From: JAFNAG01 sp963824985
GTDB taxonomy: Bacteria; Acidobacteriota; UBA6911
DNA length: 64,000 nt
Assembly (NCBI GenBank): GCA_963824985.1
Contig: CAWGRQ010000025.1
Coordinates: 62,001 to 126,000, forward strand
Direction: 5' to 3'
Below, one piece after another: positions 20,711-28,717 of this stretch; position 1 is the first letter of the stretch; each line of letters opens with the position of its first letter. The notes below the pieces were generated by a model that saw nothing but the letters and a program-made list of their open reading frames with translations, was not told the DNA's origin and did no database searches. The translations under genes were made by a program, and so were the position numbers.

Positions 20711-21238
20711 CTATTTTTCTGAGCCAAGAGTGACTTCAAGAGCCAGCTTGACGGTTTTGGGAGGCAGGCAAAGCTGATCATTACAGGTCTGGTAACTTAC
20801 CTGGACCCTGAACTGCGATTTGCCCGCGGCAGCGTCGGCCGCGACCGTCACGGGGATCCAGAAGGCGGCCTGTTCTTCGTAATATGCGGTCATGAGGTTG
20901 AAGTTCGGATCCATGGCAGTCTTCGGCTCGGAGGACTCGATAGTGCCTGCAAGTTTAAAAGGCTGATCCGGGGGGAGGGAGATTCGTGTCGGGATGGGGC
21001 CCCCCTCGGTCTGATCCGTCGAATACAGGTGCCAGCCCGCTTCGATGCTGGCCAACAGCTCAACCTTGAAGGTGTCGCCGGGCTGAAGCGGCTTTTCCGG
21101 CATGATGGCCCTGATCGACCACTGGATGGGGTCCTTGGTCACCTGTTCCGGATGCGCGGCCGCAAAACTCAGAATGATCGCGATCGAAACGACAACCCCC
21201 GCCGGACGCCCCCTGGTGCTTGCGTTGAATCTCGACAT
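20711..21238 (-). CDS. Secreted DsbD alpha-like domain protein
   Basis: 175 residues with a signal peptide (about 1-28, hydrophobic VVVSIAIILSFAAA). The mature part matches the N-terminal periplasmic domain of DsbD: WHLYSTDQTEGGPIPT, then YQTCNDQLCLPP with the two Cys that exchange disulfides. The transmembrane and thioredoxin parts of full DsbD are absent, so it may act with a separate membrane partner outside the window. The ATG has AAGGAG nine bases upstream, a strong site. It ends about 110 bases before tex in the same direction and may be co-transcribed. Confidence 0.85.
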   Translation of the reverse strand: MSRFNASTRGRPAGVVVSIAIILSFAAAHPEQVTKDPIQWSIRAIMPEKPLQPGDTFKVELLASIEAGWHLYSTDQTEGGPIPTRISLPPDQPFKLAGTIESSEPKTAMDPNFNLMTAYYEEQAAFWIPVTVAADAAAGKSQFRVQVSYQTCNDQLCLPPKTVKLALEVTLGSEK

Positions 21239-21342
21239 TACCCAATCTCCTTGGCTTTTACCGCAACATCAACTTTTATCAATATCACTCTGCGGCTACA
21301 AGCGGAAATTGCCGGTAACTGGTCAGGCATAGGGTCAAAGGC

Positions 21343-21545
21343 AGAAAAAAGCGGCCACGGATTTCACGGATTACACTGTTTTTTTTAAGGGCACTACCAT
21401 CAGGGGGGCGTTTCTTGCACCCTCCATGTGCAATCAAAGCCGACGTCGTTTGGAGCTCCTCGATATCCGCTTACCTTATGCATCCAAATCGGTGTAATCC
21501 GTGAAATTATCCGTGGCTGCTTTTTAAGAGGCTGAATAATTACAA
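21343..21545. repeat. Palindromic intergenic repeat of the CCACGGATT family, copy A
   Basis: The ends form an inverted repeat: GCCACGGATTTCACGG near 21354 and its partner ending ATCCGTGGC near 21519. Internal words (GTTTCTTGC, CGCTTACCTTATG, then AATCGGTG) recur in the same order at 28430-28610. Shorter relatives lie at 36812-36860 and 58838-58928. No gene fits. It looks like a small non-autonomous element. Confidence 0.8.
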
Positions 21546-21716
21546 TAGGCGGAAAGCGGCGGCGTGCCAAAGCTGCCATTTTGATTCGTCAGGGGTGGGG
21601 GACGCCGGGTACTGCCGCGCTCCCATCCACTCCCGGCCTGACGGCCGGGACCGATTGCGTTGTCACGGGGAAGCGCGGGTTGTGGTATAAGATCGAACCA
21701 TCCACGGGGGCAGGCC

Positions 21717-22854
21717 ATGGCGCACAAGAATCGAAGGCGGAAGGCACGAGCGGAAAAATTTTCGCGGCGTTCATTGCCGGGAGCGGCCCCCGGAATCCTG
21801 GTCGCAGACCCTCGGGCTCCCAAGCCCACAATCCATGTCATAGCCTATGCTCCCGATAAGGTATCCGAAAAAGAGGTTGAGGACATCCAGAGCATCCGCG
21901 CCTGCCTGGATGAATACCCCGTGACCTGGATCAACGTCGTCGGTCTGGGCGATGCATCCGTGATCGGCAAGGTGGGCGAATTCTTCGATCTTCACCGGTT
22001 GGCGCTCGAGGACGTGATCAATGTGCACCAGCGGGCCAAGGTCGAGCAATATAAGGACTACTGCTTCATCGTCGTCCGTGCGGTCAAGGCAGGAGAAACC
22101 TTTTCATCGGAGCAATTGAGCATATTTCTCGGACGGAAGTATGTTCTGACGTTTCAGGAGCGGTCCGGAGGCCCTTTTGAGGCCGTGCGCGAACGCCTCA
22201 GGAAAGGCACCGGCCGTATTCGCACTGCCGGTCCGGATCATCTGGCCTATGCCCTGATCGACGCCACCATCGATTGGTATTTCCCGGCCCTGGAACAATT
22301 CGGTGAAACGCTCGAGTCCGCTCGAGGATGCCGTGGTCGTCCGTCCCGATCCGCGCTTCATCGGGCAGATTCATGAAATGCGCTATGGCCTGCTTACGCT
22401 CCGCCGGGCGATCTGGCCGTTTCGCGAAGCGGTCAACGCCCTGTGCCGCGATCCGCTCCCGCTGATCACCGAGGAAACCCGCATCTACCTGCGCGATTGT
22501 TATGATCACACGGTACAGATCATCGATCTGCTGGAAAATTATCGTGACATCGCTTCGAGCCTGATGGAGGTCTATCTGTCGAGCATCAGCAACCGTACCA
22601 ACCAGATCATGAAGGTGCTGACCATTTTCACCGCCATATTCATCCCTCTGACCCTGATTGCCGGAATCTACGGGATGAATTTCAATACCCGGGCCTCATC
22701 CCTGAACATGCCGGAACTGGAATGGGCCTGGGGCTATCCCTTTGCCTTGGGATTGATGGCGCTCGTGGCGCTTGGCCTGTTGTTCTATTTTTACCGAAAG
22801 GGATGGATCGAAGGCCGCACAGAAAAACCGAACTCTTTCCCCGGCAGGGACTGA
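21717..22854 (+). CDS. corA: CorA-type magnesium transporter, frameshifted
   Basis: About 378 residues after correcting one indel. The soluble N-terminal domain (FDLHRLALEDVINVHQRAK, SIFLGRKYVLTFQE) is followed by long helices and two C-terminal membrane segments, with the family signature YGMN in the loop (AGIYGMNF near 22670). CorA proteins form pentameric Mg2+ or Co2+ channels. The frame breaks at 22317-22320: CTCGAG TCCG CTCGAG carries one base too many; removing a C gives the continuous helix GETLESLEDAVV. The ATG at 21717 follows GGGGGCAGG. Because both halves are intact and conserved, a sequencing error is more likely than a real pseudogene. Confidence 0.88.
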
Positions 22855-23017
22855 GGCACGACAGCCCCGCCGGGATTCGCTGGTGGCGGAAAGCCATTGG
22901 GCGGGCAAAAGCCCTGTCTACAGAGCCGATCCGCGCTCATCTGCGTGCTTCCGCGTCCTGAAATGTCCTGCGATACCCTATCCATGAACCAAGGAAGTTG
23001 CCGGATTCGTCTCCCGC
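22855..23017. repeat. Intergenic stretch with a dispersed TCCGCGTCCTG-type repeat
   Basis: The words CCGCGTCCTGAAATGTCCTGCGA and then CCATGAA (22955-22990) recur in degenerate form at about 49214-49275, 52198-52250 and 57560-57600, each time in an intergenic region. The role is unknown; no gene is seen. Confidence 0.5.
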
Positions 23018-24610
23018 TCAGAAATAGTTGTTGTACTTGGACCAAAGGAACTCTCCGAGTTTCCAGTAGTCCTCCACCGCCCGGGTGGCGATGCCTTGTG
23101 AATATCGGGTCAGAAACTCCGTGGCCTTGGCCGGATCGGCCTGGTACAGGCGCAACGCCTCCTCTTCTGTCGCTTTCTGGTTGGCGAATGCCTGCGCCTC
23201 GATCGGTTGCCAGACTTTTTTCACATCCTCCTTCATTTCCTGGTACCGGATATAGGAAAGTTTGCTCGCCTGCCGGAACGCCCACCATGCGGAATCGCGA
23301 CGATACTTCTCCCGGCCGTCAACCATGAAGGAATCCGGGACCTGGGAGATCCCGATGTAAAAAGGCATGTGCGGCGTGGTTGCGGGATTGTCGTAGCCCA
23401 GCCATACCAGCCCCCCGATCGGGTTGGGCAGCCAGGACCGGGATTGCGTGATCTGCAGATAGGTGGCGGTGGGCGAACAGATGGTCCGTTCCCGCTGGAT
23501 GCGGAACAGGTCCCTCATATCGCCGCTCATGAAGGGATTGGCCAGGACACTCTTCACGGCCTGCCCTTTCTGGGTGACCACCGTAAGATTCCGCGTCATG
23601 TCAAAGGGCGTTCCTTCATAGGAATCTCGAAAAATCGTCAACACATCCTGAACCGAGACCTTTTTGTCGGGCTTTACCGAAAGCGGATAATTTTCGGCGT
23701 TGGGATCCAGCCTGAGCGAGGGGGCCAGGAGACTCAGGACCCGCCACTCGCGGCGCCGGCAATAGAGGCTGGTGCGATCGGCATAGACGTAACAGAATTC
23801 GAACGGCCGGGCGCTTTTCGGATCCCACCAACCCTTTTCCTCGGCCAGTGAAAACACATTTTGTGAAGCCAGGTAGTAATCCCTGTTCTTGAGGTCGAGC
23901 TGCCGGATACGGTGGGCGTTCGCGGATACACCGATCTGGTCGTCGGGGATGCGTACCGCGGCCCACACGGCGCCGATCTTGCCTTTTCCGGGTCCGAGAA
24001 TCTCGAAATGCCAGACCTCGTTCGGATCGGAAAAAGTAAAGCACTCCCCGGCATCGTTATAGCCGAATTTGCGGGTCAGTTCGTCGGCGACTTTGATCGC
24101 CTCGCGAGCGGTTCGGGCGCGCTCCAGAATCAGGCGGTACAGTTCCGGGGCGTCGATGATGCCTTCCGAACTCTGCAGCTCGCGTTTTCCGCCGGTTGTG
24201 GTTTCGCCAATGGCCAGCTGGTGCTCGTTCATGATGGGATAGGCGGCATTGAGGTACTTCCAGGTTTCCGGGACCTGCGGGATCTCGCCCGTGGGGATGC
24301 GATCGGAGTCGTCCGGACCCTTGGTCAGCTTGGGCTCCAACCATACTTTGGCGAGCGCGCCCTGAGGGTAACTCTGCCGAGGCACGATATTCATCCAGGT
24401 CCGGTCGGTATTGCTGTCGCACGAGTGCGAGGTCATGGTTGACCCGTCGACCGATGCAAGTTTGCCCACCAGAATGCTGGTGCAACTCTCCGGCTCCGGC
24501 CCTTGCGCCCGTGTCGCCAGGGACAGCGACAGCGAAGCCAGAACGAGAACCGCGAGTGCGCTGGGAATATAGCGCCGGTATCGGCGCAGAGGATGTTCCT
24601 GCCGTATCAT
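23018..24610 (-). CDS. Secreted C69-family dipeptidase (PepD-like)
   Basis: 530 residues. A basic N-terminus and hydrophobic stretch (ALAVLVLASLSLSLA, about 19-33) form a signal peptide. Cys43 in SCTSILVGKLASVDGS is the expected N-terminal nucleophile of peptidase family C69, exposed by processing. Family features follow: SHSCDSNTD, GETTTGGKRELQ and GECFTFSDPNEVWHFEILG. These enzymes cleave dipeptides or act as related amidohydrolases; export suggests peptide scavenging. The length is normal. The upstream gene is the insertion sequence in the opposite direction, so it is probably a single-gene unit. The exact substrate is not predictable. Confidence 0.9.
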   Translation of the reverse strand: MIRQEHPLRRYRRYIPSALAVLVLASLSLSLATRAQGPEPESCTSILVGKLASVDGSTMTSHSCDSNTDRTWMNIVPRQSYPQGALAKVWLEPKLTKGPDDSDRIPTGEIPQVPETWKYLNAAYPIMNEHQLAIGETTTGGKRELQSSEGIIDAPELYRLILERARTAREAIKVADELTRKFGYNDAGECFTFSDPNEVWHFEILGPGKGKIGAVWAAVRIPDDQIGVSANAHRIRQLDLKNRDYYLASQNVFSLAEEKGWWDPKSARPFEFCYVYADRTSLYCRRREWRVLSLLAPSLRLDPNAENYPLSVKPDKKVSVQDVLTIFRDSYEGTPFDMTRNLTVVTQKGQAVKSVLANPFMSGDMRDLFRIQRERTICSPTATYLQITQSRSWLPNPIGGLVWLGYDNPATTPHMPFYIGISQVPDSFMVDGREKYRRDSAWWAFRQASKLSYIRYQEMKEDVKKVWQPIEAQAFANQKATEEEALRLYQADPAKATEFLTRYSQGIATRAVEDYWKLGEFLWSKYNNYF

Positions 24611-24842
24611 GATGGCCTCCTTGGTGCCGACGTGATGATCGTCCGGCAGCGCCGGAATTCTATCGCAGAGCGTGCCATCGCCGCATTAGAAAACTGCCGG
24701 GTGTACCTCATTGGAAACATGTGCCGGCCCGTCAGGCCTCCTTTCTCAGTCACTTCTTTCCCCGAGCTTACGCTCGGGGCCAGCTAGTTTCTGTCGCGAA
24801 ACTCGCTCCAGGCCCCGGAGGGGCGCCAAGAGAGTAGACATA
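24611..24842. other. Intergenic region left of the insertion sequence
   Basis: It holds the upstream region of the C69 gene and GC-rich palindromes (CCCCGAGCTTACGCTCGGGG at 24763-24782; GGCCCCGGAGGGGCGCC near 24814). Similar palindromes lie right of the element at 26480-26590, so the insertion sequence sits inside a repeat-rich spacer. No gene was found. Confidence 0.5.
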
Positions 24843-24932
24843 ATGGAGTGACCGGCGCCGTATCGTAATATGCGTGGGTTGCTGAAGGTCATAGGGATCT
24901 TCAGTAGAGCCACATACGAAAGGAAACCGGTC

Positions 24933-26027
24933 ATGAGAGATTGTATCACCTGGGTAGGCATTGATGATGCAGCAGATCGCCTGGACATAGCTGCTTTTTG
25001 TGGGAACGAAGGTTTGCCGCGCCACGAATTTCAAGTGGTCAATGACGCGCAGGGTTTGGGAAAGCTGATCAAGAAGCTCAATTCGATGCCTGGCGAGGTG
25101 CGCTGTGTTTATGAAGCGGGGGTCAATGGATACCACCTGTATCGAACCTTTCAGAAACATGGGATCGCGTGCGACGTGGCAGCTCCCGCGCTTACACCAA
25201 GAAAACCAGGGGATCGGGTCAAGACCAACAAAATCGATGCGCGCAAGTTGGCTATCCAGCATCGCTCTGGGGACCTCACCACGATCACGGTGCCGAAAGA
25301 AGAACAAGAGGCCGTGCGGGACCTGATGCGAGCACGCGAGGATGCCCTGGAGGATTTGCAGCGAACGCGTCGTCGATTGGGCGGCTTCCTCTTGCGGCGG
25401 GGACTCAGATATCGTGCCGGCAAACCATGGACCGCAGGACACCTGAAGTGGCTAAAGGGACTGAGCTTTGAGCACGAGCATATTCAGCAGACTCTGGACG
25501 AATATCGACTGGTATTGGACGAAGCGACAGAGCGCCTGAAGCGCTTTGAAGTCCGGGTTGAACAGGCCGCAGAGAAAGAGCCTTACAAAAAGCTGGTGGG
25601 CTTTTTGATGGCTTTGCGCGGCGTGAAGGTAATCACAGCCATGACGATCATCGCTGAGTCCGTTGACCTGAAGCGCTATTTAAATGCCCCTGGCTACATG
25701 GACGCGATTGGACTTGTTCCCAGTGAATTCAGCACCGGCGACAAGCGGCGCCAGGGCCCCATTACTAAGACGGGAAATGCCCACTTGCGGCGAGTCCTGG
25801 TTGAAAGCGCTTGGCATTATCGCTGGGCGCCGGGACTGAGTAAGGCTATGAGAAAACGCCGGAAGGATTCGCCGCCGGATATCCTCGCGATCGTGCGCAA
25901 GGCGGACCAGCGATTGTACAAAAAGTACACAGGCCTGGTGAACAAAGGCAAGTCCAACAAGATCGCCGCAGTAGCCGTGGCGCGCGAACTCGCCGGCTTC
26001 ATTTGGGCGATTGGCCAGGCAGCTTAA
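24933..26027 (+). CDS. IS110/IS1111-family transposase (DEDD recombinase)
   Basis: 364 residues. The N-terminal RuvC-like DEDD domain begins WVGIDDAADRLD and continues with YEAGVNGYHLYR and KTNKIDARKLA. A coiled-coil region spans roughly 110-230. The C-terminal transposase_20 domain has LRGVKVITAMTI, then GLVPSEFSTGDKRRQGPITK and TGNAHLRRVLVESAWHYR, which holds the conserved Ser. The gene is full length and unbroken, so the element may be active. The ATG at 24933 has AAAGGA upstream; an in-frame ATG at 24870 would add 21 residues not seen in the family. Enzymes of this family recombine DNA under direction of an element-encoded guide RNA. Confidence 0.95.
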   Translation: MRDCITWVGIDDAADRLDIAAFCGNEGLPRHEFQVVNDAQGLGKLIKKLNSMPGEVRCVYEAGVNGYHLYRTFQKHGIACDVAAPALTPRKPGDRVKTNKIDARKLAIQHRSGDLTTITVPKEEQEAVRDLMRAREDALEDLQRTRRRLGGFLLRRGLRYRAGKPWTAGHLKWLKGLSFEHEHIQQTLDEYRLVLDEATERLKRFEVRVEQAAEKEPYKKLVGFLMALRGVKVITAMTIIAESVDLKRYLNAPGYMDAIGLVPSEFSTGDKRRQGPITKTGNAHLRRVLVESAWHYRWAPGLSKAMRKRRKDSPPDILAIVRKADQRLYKKYTGLVNKGKSNKIAAVAVARELAGFIWAIGQAA

Positions 26028-26462
26028 GGGACCTAAGTCATGGACCGGTTTTTCTCTACGCAGCATTCTATTTTGGAATTGAGCACGGCCTCAAGGCCAA
26101 GCCCCTTCGGGGTCGCTGTGCGAGCCTTGACCCCGGGCTCAATCCCAAAATTCCGGGCCGCTACGAGAAAAACCTCCTGCCTAAAACCCGGTGAGAGCGG
26201 ATGGAACCAGGAGTCGAGATGTTCGGCCTACGATACGGAGAACCCTCGACGGGGCTATGAGGTATGCGCAAGCAAAACCCTCGTAAATAGACTGAAGGCA
26301 GCTCCCGACGGATCAGTTGTCATGCGAAAACCCGCGTATATCAGAATGATCAATCGTCGATGCAGCCGCCACTCGGCTCCTGGTCCCTTCCACTCTCCCC
26401 GGGCGCAAAAATGGAGATCTCAAAAAATGGTGCCGTGACGTAAATTACCAATTAACTTGACA
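26028..26462 (+). ncRNA. Candidate guide (bridge/seek) RNA region of the IS1111-like element
   Basis: A 435-base non-coding region lies between the transposase stop and the right inverted repeat. It has a strong fold: TTTTGGAATTGAGC (26071-26084) pairs with GCTCAATCCCAAAA (26137-26150) with one mismatch, enclosing smaller hairpins GGCCTCAAGGCC and CCCCTTCGGGG. Related elements encode in this region an RNA with loops that base-pair with target and donor DNA. The exact RNA ends and guide loops are not determined here; the assignment is inferred from position and fold. Confidence 0.55.
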
Positions 26463-26527
26463 GGTCACTCCATATCAGCCCCGGGCAAGCGAAGCGCAGC
26501 CCGGGGTTAGGCCGAAAGTCATCGCAA

Positions 26528-26588
26528 AGCCCCGGAGGGGCGACAGAAAACGCTTGCGATAAAAGATCTTTCGCCCCTGCCGGGGCTC
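26528..26588. repeat. GC-rich hairpin AGCCCCGG..CCGGGGCT
   Basis: AGCCCCGGAGGGGCGA (26528-26543) pairs with TCGCCCCTGCCGGGGCT (26571-26587). Similar AGCCCCG(G/A)(A)GGGG words occur at 16919 and 24814. It might act as a terminator for the converging permease gene, but it lacks a clean T-run. Confidence 0.5.
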
Positions 26589-26695
26589 CACAATATATAA
26601 CTTCCTACCGGGGGCTTGCGCCTCCGGCTACTATCCGGCGCCCCTCCAGAGCTGGGTGCCGCGCGGTAAAAATGGCGTTTCGCGACAGAAACCAA

Positions 26696-28291
26696 TCAGG
26701 TTTGGCTGGGTCTGCGGCCGGCTCGGCCGAACGACAGCAGAAGGATGATGGCGGCCAGCGCCAGGTAGGCGGTTGTGAATTGATAGGGTATGGCGCGTTG
26801 CAAAGGGATGACCAGGTTCCAGGGGAGGTAGACATTCCCCTCCGGCAATGCCGAGTGGATGACGCCGAAAAATGTGCAGGCCGCCATGATGCCGAGATAC
26901 AGGGATGCCAATCTGAGGCGCTTGTCGATCAGGACGGCCAGGAAGGCGCCCCAGAGCATTGCCGTGAGAATAAACCCATTCCCGAGCGCGACCGTGACCA
27001 ACGCCTCTGGCAACTCCTTCCCCGTGGCGGCCATGAGTTGGACAAAGCGTTCGGCGGGAACGATGGCCGGGTTGCTGTATTTTATGGCGAGCAGGCGCGC
27101 CAGGGTAGGGAAGAAGGCAAAGGCAGCGGCCGGGGCGTGAGGACGAGGACAGGCCAGGAATGCCTGCACCATGATCTCAAGCGCGACGAAGACAAGAATC
27201 GGCGCCAGTACGGCACGCGGGATGAGTTCAACGATGAAGGACACGTAGCCCAGCATGCCGCCCAGGCCGATGAACAGCCCGGTCAGGATCGTGTAGCCGC
27301 TTCGCGACCCCATCCCTTTGTAGGCTGGATGGCCGATATAGGGTGTGGACTGTGCCACACCGCCGCACAGGCCGGCTACCAGTGTGGCTACTGCCTCCGT
27401 GAGCAGGATGTCCCTGGTCTTGAATTCATCCCCGGCAACGCGCGCGCTCTCGGTCACATTGATGCCGCCCACCACGGTAAGCAGGGCGAAGGGAATGGAA
27501 ATCGGCAGATACGGGAGCGCGGCCTTAAGCCCCTTTATGAAATCCAGGGTCGGCAGCGGCAAGCCCAGGTGCAACTCGGCTGAAGGAGGAGCGTACGTGG
27601 AGCCGACCAGCCCCGTGGGGCCCAGCAGATGGTAGATGGCCGTGCCGAAGGCGATGGCGGCCAGCACACCCGGGACATTCCAGGGGAGGCGTATTTTGGC
27701 CACCAGGCTGTACAGGACCAGGCCAAGCGAAATCATGCCGACCAGGGGCAATCCGAAGATGTCCAGGAGCGGAGTGAAGCCGATCAGAGCGAGGCCGATG
27801 CCCGCCAGCGAACCGAGCAGGCCGGCCTGAGGTACCACCCTCTGGATCCACCCGCCGCAAAAGGAGAGCGCCACCTTGATCACTCCCATCATTACCATGG
27901 TCGCCATTCCGATGTACCAGGTCATAAGGGCGGCTGCCCGTGGTTCCATCCCTGCTGCCTTGAGCGAGACGAAGGCCGGACCGAGAACTACCAGCGCCAG
28001 TCCGATGGTCGAGGGGGTGTCCAGCCCGAGTGGCATCGCCGTGACCGTAGAACTGCCGGTGCGCCGGGCGAGGCGGAATGCCATCCAGGTGTACAACAGA
28101 TCGCCAACCAGAACTCCGAAAGCGGTGCCGGGGAACATCCGGGTGTAAACGATATCCGCCGGAAATCCAAAGGCAAATACGAGGACCCCGGCCAAAAACG
28201 AAAGGACGGTCACGTTGTCGAACATCAGCCCGAAAAAGCCGTTGATATCCCCAGGCGCGAACCACTGATATTTCCGGATTCCGGTCGTCAT
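26696..28291 (-). CDS. NCS2/AzgA-like purine or related permease
   Basis: 531 residues with about 12-14 predicted membrane segments. The N-terminal part (WFAPGDINGFFGLMFDNVTV) and TAMPLGLDTPSTIGLAL, GIGLALIGFTPLLDIF and GGINVTESARVAGDEF resemble the xanthine/uracil permease superfamily, in the branch near AzgA-type transporters. The substrate is not certain; no purine genes flank it. The start was put at the second ATG (28291) because AGGAG lies six bases before it, while the first ATG directly abuts AGGAG. It is read toward the insertion sequence and is preceded by repeat copy B. Confidence 0.82.
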   Translation of the reverse strand: MTTGIRKYQWFAPGDINGFFGLMFDNVTVLSFLAGVLVFAFGFPADIVYTRMFPGTAFGVLVGDLLYTWMAFRLARRTGSSTVTAMPLGLDTPSTIGLALVVLGPAFVSLKAAGMEPRAAALMTWYIGMATMVMMGVIKVALSFCGGWIQRVVPQAGLLGSLAGIGLALIGFTPLLDIFGLPLVGMISLGLVLYSLVAKIRLPWNVPGVLAAIAFGTAIYHLLGPTGLVGSTYAPPSAELHLGLPLPTLDFIKGLKAALPYLPISIPFALLTVVGGINVTESARVAGDEFKTRDILLTEAVATLVAGLCGGVAQSTPYIGHPAYKGMGSRSGYTILTGLFIGLGGMLGYVSFIVELIPRAVLAPILVFVALEIMVQAFLACPRPHAPAAAFAFFPTLARLLAIKYSNPAIVPAERFVQLMAATGKELPEALVTVALGNGFILTAMLWGAFLAVLIDKRLRLASLYLGIMAACTFFGVIHSALPEGNVYLPWNLVIPLQRAIPYQFTTAYLALAAIILLLSFGRAGRRPSQT

Positions 28292-28429
28292 TGACATCTC
28301 CTGTTTGAATGCTCGGGCCGACTGCAAAGGGTATGCGGCCGTAGTTTGCCCTAAAAAGGGGCTCAAATTCCATCATGGAAACCGGGGATTGATGCCGGAA
28401 GTGGGAGACACTCCTGGGAAAATCAAAAC

Positions 28430-28610
28430 AAAAACGCCACGGATTCCACGGATTTGTTGAAGGCATTGCCGTTTTGAGATTGTTTCTTGCCCCCGCCAGA
28501 AGGTTGGCAAAGACAACATCATTTGACGCGCCTCGGTGTGCGCTTACCTTATGTATTAAAATCGGTGGAATCCGTGGCTGCTTTTAAATAGGCCGAATAA
28601 TTACTGAGAT
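28430..28610. repeat. Palindromic intergenic repeat of the CCACGGATT family, copy B
   Basis: ACGCCACGGATTCCACGG (from 28434) is the inverted partner of GGTGGAATCCGTGGC (28563-28579). Internal words GTTTCTTGC and CGCTTACCTTATG match copy A at 21343-21545 in order and orientation. It occupies most of the spacer between the permease and the HDOD-GGDEF gene. Confidence 0.8.
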
Positions 28611-28717
28611 GAATTGCGGTTCCCGGTGATTTCCCCTAATCCAAAATCTTCTCCCGGACGAAATGGCTACTAGTTGGCTGGTAGGTCGACATTACCGATT
28701 TCTACGAGGCAAATCGT

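Larger units (their letters stand above)
24843..26473 (+). mobile_element. IS110-family insertion sequence, IS1111-like
   Basis: The perfect inverted pair ATGGAGTGACC (24843-24853) and GGTCACTCCAT (26463-26473) brackets the transposase gene. IS110 proper lacks inverted repeats, while the IS1111 subgroup has short subterminal ones, so this belongs to the latter type. The non-coding part is short upstream (about 80 bases) and long downstream (about 435 bases), the layout reported for IS1111-type elements. True ends probably lie a few bases outside the inverted repeats; no target duplication is expected or seen. Confidence 0.85.

Noticed and set aside
18583..20733. Long open frame antisense to tex
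   Set aside because: Its sequence has no family-like pattern and the minus-strand Tex is clearly conserved; the frame arises from GC-rich codon bias.
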